Source of the DNA: Desulfuromonadales bacterium
Lineage (GTDB): Bacteria > Desulfobacterota > Desulfuromonadia > Desulfuromonadales > UBA2294
Direction: 5' to 3'
NCBI GenBank assembly: GCA_014859615.1
Contig: JACUTX010000073.1
Location: 1 to 10,382 of the forward strand
DNA length: 10,382 bases
The translations under genes were made by a program, and so were the position numbers. Shown here piece after piece: positions 9,801-10,382 of the stretch. The notes under the pieces were generated by a model, which was not told the DNA's origin, searched no databases, and saw only the letters and a list, made by a program, of their open reading frames with translations. Positions within the stretch are counted from its first letter, which is position 1; the number at the start of each line of letters is the position of its first letter.

Positions 9801-9993
9801 CGGAAAATAACAGCGAGAAAAAAAAGAGCCCGAGAAACTGACGACGATAAAAAGGGTCGAAAGAATGCAAACGCCCGGCAGAGTCTTTATGCAATAACAG
9901 TGTCTTGAAAAAGCCACGTTTTTCCAGCATCCAGATAATTCGTCGCGCATCACTTTTTTGTGCAAAATAACCAACAAGAAGCCCTGAATTCAT
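820..9993 (-). CDS. ndvB: Cyclic beta-1,2-glucan synthase, NdvB/ChvB/Cgs family
   Basis: This 3057-residue inner-membrane enzyme should make periplasmic cyclic beta-1,2-glucan from UDP-glucose; rhizobial and Brucella homologues are about 2830-2870 residues. Residues 1-205 hold a membrane hairpin (about 52-78 and 84-105). Familiar NdvB-like sequence starts near 215 (GVAEWIIDNEY, 235-245). Further membrane pairs lie near 562-617, 968-1008 and 1085-1132. The GT84 domain (about 640-940) has D778-S-D780, HDLIEG (891-896) and RRMHRW (922-927), the usual DxD, acidic and R/QxxRW set. The glycoamylase-like cyclisation domain (about 1145-1740) has WYD (1242-1244), SSVDSGN (1257-1263), HW (1533-1534), SES around E1601 and HHQG (1695-1698). 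Two beta-sandwich regions start near 1780 and 2270. The GH94 domain (about 2560-2990), which trims chains by phosphorolysis, has FRDQ (2595-2598), HWWHPP (2632-2637), WNDG with catalytic-type D2731 and GWSWYTGS (2949-2956). The ATG at 9993 has a GAGGT site. No frameshift is seen, and no exporter gene is nearby. Confidence 0.96.
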   Translation of the reverse strand: MNSGLLVGYFAQKSDARRIIWMLEKRGFFKTLLLHKDSAGRLHSFDPFYRRQFLGLFFFSLLFSGLFGVTLLFLPLLWIKSQLTLLSSFFVAAASIGLISGWFIIRRSRYGIDAGLLSEYSKTTLSEETLLLLQGRVVDLPIALSLILAHAETSPIVFIKHPSFDKRVVVRSNVCPEEIKKPLSPTLQLSIKRRRGKGGCVSFELLKQIRTDRSWVQEVCTDLMEANRVGQGATGVAEWIIDNEYMLVKTVRDILLNLPKSFFRNLPTVVDEPRHGRLPYIYCLSKKVLTDANLHLTRDQILASVLASQEKHPLSIAELWALPQMLRVALIENIKRLAISAQTDLCDSQQAAFWANRLIEANKRDVNQLFYIMTELSVDKPHPSPYFSTQLIDNLYDETDVLVPVQAWIERSFGTLVNELMLQEQNRQTSDQLAIGNAFTSLRQLIQLDWKELFEQLSSVEQILRQDPSGVYPQMDFATRDRYRQVIETVADRSDRDEPSVAQAVITLAEQNRSLSKSSDEADPGHIGYFLIGAGSGDFLAYLGCDESIFSRTVAYVKKNHTAIYLSGVSILTGLIATLFGCYALTGVELSLSVSLLVLTILPASQIAVEVMNYFVIRFMPTLPLPKMNFQESGIQDEFKTLIVVPTLLLNAKSIQSDLEKLEIRYMSNRENNLLFSLFSDYTDAHQQVVAGDEALYQQMLEGVQRLNDRYGPVFLLFHRERSWCESEQKFIGWERKRGKLEQLNALLDGSSPDYALELVRVGSPEQISHIRFVITLDSDTQLPHGTARRMIETLAHPLNRPRFDATGQLSPGSFTLIQPRVSSSLPSANISFFSRLFAESIGVDPYNRVTADVYQDLTGEGSYHGKGIYDVQAFHRILTGRFPEGLILSHDLIEGAHARTGLASDIELYDEFPPDYINYFRRMHRWIRGDWQIALWLLPWVPLANGKMGKNPLSWFNRWKVFDNLRRSLVPVSSLLLLLYSWMASSLTASAVLLLVGICLFWPLMARMVILLTTRKGYKNFSLAQIWRDTVRIFAEIALMPHLVLVSLGAIFRVLYRMLISHRHLLEWTSSQVVHFGGVAQRKLLIFILCCFSVFSCLLAYQLYHRHPDHLIITTPFLFLWFISPLVGWLLTSRKKPLKVLDEISAQDRDYLRRLTRRTWRYFDDFVNDDTCWLPPDNYQVSHQDQVAMRTSPTNIGLWMLSLLGAHDCGYIGVRTLVDRLSATMLTLVKLEKYEGHLLNWYDLSDLHPLEPRYVSSVDSGNFLSSLWVMEAGLKELRQRPLLDAAVLAGFVDSGTILLRLVSDQKKDDKALLDFEKRLALWRKPLQSSLELVRQVVDDALVLPDILTAISTRFNEESEVDYWCRALKNQIRGAREAVDLYFGWVVSILEVEPQEITPSVPSFYKVMREDLTLLPSLAETCADAFSDTSFFQIIKNSSKSPEWLGRVSDAYDRSRLEAQKLSDQILLLEAKIDRFGKAINMSFLYDPLLKLFAVGYNVSVGRRDESFYDLLASEARLGSFTSIARGDVPMAHWFSMGRPHAMVNNHRVLMSWSGTMFEYLMPLLLQNSYDNSLLHRAVTRAVDIQIHYGRKRKVPWGVSESAYGNLDLNKTYQYMAFGVAELGLKRLMKSQLVVAPYASLLAISIRPKKTLENLKRLENLGLYNNYGFYESIDFSRKATKTGKKGVVVKAYMAHHQGMSFISMLNFLQDNRFRKRFHSDPRVKAFEQLLQERIPTLPPLQLASARENPQIVSSMVGIEDRGKRFTTPHTSIPKTRLLSNSSYNLMLTNTGGGYSQWNGLELTRWRFDQTTDLWGSYIYLYDEERRKLWSAAYHPVGLEADDYEVEFALDRVTFSRTDFDIQAQTDVLVSPEDDVEIRRLSLLNRSDRPRTLCLTSYFELAMAAHNADRQHPAFNKIFIQTEALSERRTLLAYRRSRSDEPAETFMAHRIASETILTPFAFETDRARFIGRGNTLASPAGAITSPGNSQGFVLDPIFSLRHRVTLEPGQRCEVAFILAVARTREEVIALADKYSETYQIDRAMEFAWRSAQIELRLLHIQPEDARWFQQLANHMLFPNQLLRVSADQIMGNHKGQSGLWPYAISGDLPILLVTIAESRDLNLIRQLLQAHSYWRMHGFAADLLIINEEEGAYDQPLREKLINMIQAYASSTTSGHPGNVLLRSADQIPDDDLRLMKAVAAVVLVAARGALSQQLGISSERIELSEPLKIKQMLPDPIKPLDEIELIFFNGLGGFTPDGREYVMTLDPALPTPSPWVNVMANPDFGTMVSESGAGFTWFGNSQRNRLTQWTNDPVLDPVSEVVYLRDEQTGDLWTTTPRPIRNSDLCRVRHGAGYSVFERHSFGIYQLLKQFVPTDDTGGAPVKLYQMTVRNDTRRWRELSVTFYVELTLGEHRESAQMHTVTHWDRRSSSLLGYNRYHPEYGNRVTFVTLDPPPESYSGDRTSFIGRNRSLADPAALDNVHLDGITGARLDPCAALQNTFQLAPGESTVIVCMLGQAGSKDEACQLISRFRLEGEVQTALDGTSAWWDRALGCITVQTPEPAADILINRWLLYQSLSCRIWGRSAFYQSGGAFGFRDQLQDVTAFISCQPELARKQILLAASRQFSEGDVQHWWHPPSGAGIRSRISDDLLWLPYVVAEYLRVTGDVDFLKEEIPFLKAPLLEEGEHEVFSTPEQLFEPFSLFEHCRRAVKKGLTAGPDGLPLFGTGDWNDGMNLVGANGQGESVWLGWFLVDLLQGMVEISHALNKTDEAHVYAQQRQQLCRSIEDKAWDGEWYLRGRFDDGTPLGSAESDEAQIDSLSQSWAWLSGGADPQRAEIALESAWEHLVLQKEKVVLLFSPPFDHSSPSPGYIKGYPPGVRENGGQYTHAALWFAMAMARTGDGDRAVQMLQMMNPIEHSSNLESARHYGVEPYVVAADVYRLPDKVGRGGWSWYTGSAAWMYRAWVEEILGLKRRTDSLVIDPVIPVAWERFSVNYRFGSSNYHLLIENPERVSRGVVSVELDGALLEGNRLPITMQGGEYKVQVIMGSGASGGASIE

Positions 9994-9998
9994 TCTTT

Positions 9999-10003
9999 AC
10001 CTC
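9999..10003 (-). promoter_or_regulatory. Ribosome binding site of the glucan synthase gene
   Basis: On the minus strand GAGGT ends 5 bases before the ATG at 9993, inside GGTGAGGT. The next in-frame methionine (residue 22) lies inside the predicted first beta-alpha unit, so the upstream start is preferred and the N-terminal extension is kept as real. Confidence 0.7.
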
Positions 10004-10018
10004 ACCACCACATGAACA

Positions 10019-10030
10019 GATCAATTGATC
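10019..10030. promoter_or_regulatory. Perfect 12-bp palindrome upstream of the glucan synthase gene
   Basis: GATCAATTGATC is a perfect palindrome whose near edge is 26 bases upstream of the ATG, just downstream of a candidate promoter. That position suits a repressor operator. No regulator can be named, and an AT-rich leader may produce such a site by chance. Confidence 0.35.
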
Positions 10031-10041
10031 GGGTTAATTTT

Positions 10042-10070
10042 TTTATTCAGCACTTTTTGTAGCATAACAA
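10042..10070 (-). promoter_or_regulatory. Weak candidate promoter of the glucan synthase gene
   Basis: On the minus strand TTGTTA (10065-10070) is followed after 17 bases by AATAAA (10042-10047). Each matches the sigma70 consensus at 4 of 6. The surrounding leader (about 10028-10100) is strongly AT-rich, so other start points are possible, for example TATATT near 10081-10086, for which no good -35 is visible. Confidence 0.3.
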
Positions 10071-10104
10071 TTAATTAATAAATATACGCCTATGAATTTA
10101 GATT

Positions 10105-10163
10105 AATCAGTTGTCGGGGCTGATTCAGTCTATCAAAAAAAATATCAAATTGTAGACTGATCC
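10105..10163. repeat. Two overlapping inverted repeats upstream of the glucan synthase gene
   Basis: AATCAG (10105-10110) pairs with CTGATT (10120-10125) around a 9-base loop. TCAGTCTA (10125-10132) pairs exactly with TAGACTGA (10153-10160) around an AT-rich 20-base loop, and the outer GAT/ATC bases partly extend that stem. The two structures meet at the CTGATTCAG segment, so they would compete. No T-tract follows, so terminators are unlikely. They may be a regulatory site or the remnant of a repeat element. Confidence 0.45.
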
Positions 10164-10183
10164 ATAAACTCTCCTGCCAAAAT

Positions 10184-10360
10184 AGAGTTATCGGGAATTG
10201 CGTTTGTAAAGATTGAAACTATCTTGTCATTCCCGAGGCAGTTCTGATCGGGAATCCATGTTTTAAATGTCCGAAGGCTGGATCCTTTGATAAAGGCATT
10301 CGGAGATGACAAAAACTCTTAACCTTAAACCGTCGGGTCCCGGCCCGACAGCCGGGTTCA
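10184..10360. repeat. Dispersed structured repeat, right copy
   Basis: This is the second copy of the element at 1-170, in the same orientation. TCGGGAAT (10191-10198), ATTCCCGA (10229-10236) and TCGGGAAT (10248-10255) recur with the same spacing; the ATTCCCGA to TCGGGAAT loop is 11 bases in both copies. The outer arm TTGTCATTCCCGA (10224-10236) faces TCGGAGATGACAA (10300-10312). The inner arms ATCCA and TGGAT remain although the loop between them has diverged. The closing hairpin is GTCGGG/CCCGAC (10332-10349). Relative to the left copy it has about 7 extra bases after ACTCTTAAC. The stretch between this repeat and the synthase gene is AT-rich with no ORF. Confidence 0.85.
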
Positions 10361-10364
10361 TTTT

Positions 10365-10382
10365 CTTTGGAAAGCCGCAAAG
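10365..10382. repeat. Hairpin cut by the right edge of the window
   Basis: CTTTG (10365-10369) faces CAAAG (10378-10382) around the loop GAAAGCCG. The bases before the left arm (TTCATTTT) would let the stem grow if the next bases outside the window are close to AAAATGAA. This may be another module of the same repeat or an adjacent one. Confidence 0.4.

Noticed and set aside
820..9993. Artificial fusion of separate enzymes or a frameshifted gene
   Set aside because: The order transferase, cyclisation domain, beta-sandwich regions and GH94 is the normal architecture of the family. The frame is open throughout and the motifs are evenly preserved.
10105..10160. Intrinsic terminator for a gene beyond the right edge
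   Set aside because: Neither stem is followed by a T-tract in the relevant direction, and the long stem has a 20-base AT-rich loop.

Overview
This window suggests a Gram-negative bacterium of moderate GC content (about half by eye). A Desulfuromonadales/Geobacter-type deltaproteobacterium would fit, because very long cyclic beta-1,2-glucan synthases and degenerate rubrerythrin-like proteins both occur there. That placement is an inference from gene content and style; there is no marker gene.

Layout: one giant gene on the minus strand fills almost 90% of the window (820-9993). It encodes a 3057-residue NdvB/ChvB/Cgs-type cyclic beta-1,2-glucan synthase, in one unbroken frame. All expected modules are present: a GT84 glucosyltransferase embedded in membrane segments, a glycoamylase-like cyclisation domain, two GH94-type beta-sandwich regions and a C-terminal GH94 phosphorylase domain with its catalytic aspartate. 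It also carries an N-terminal stretch of about 200 residues with an extra membrane hairpin, ahead of where the familiar NdvB-like sequence begins. A small gene (297-770, plus strand) converges on its 3' end, separated by 49 bases. It encodes a ferritin-like/rubrerythrin-like four-helix protein that appears to have lost most of its diiron ligands. I see no functional link between the two genes.

Non-coding parts: both window edges carry a copy of the same complex repeat in the same orientation (about 1-170 and 10184-10360). Each copy is built from nested inverted motifs (TCGGGAAT/ATTCCCGA and TTGTCATTCCCGA pairing with a near-complement) and ends in a GC-rich hairpin. A further hairpin is cut by the right edge. 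Between the left repeat and the small gene lies a plausible sigma70 promoter. The AT-rich leader of the synthase gene holds a perfect 12-bp palindrome, a weak promoter candidate and two overlapping inverted repeats. A modest hairpin plus T-rich tract may terminate the synthase transcript.

How it works together: the synthase would polymerise UDP-glucose into beta-1,2-glucan at the inner membrane, trim it by phosphorolysis and cyclise it, giving a periplasmic osmoregulatory glycan. No exporter (ndvA/chvA/cgt) or glucan-modifying gene is in the window. I found no convincing wholly new system. The best leads are the N-terminal membrane module of the synthase, the iron-site-free ferritin-like protein and the structured repeat family flanking the locus.
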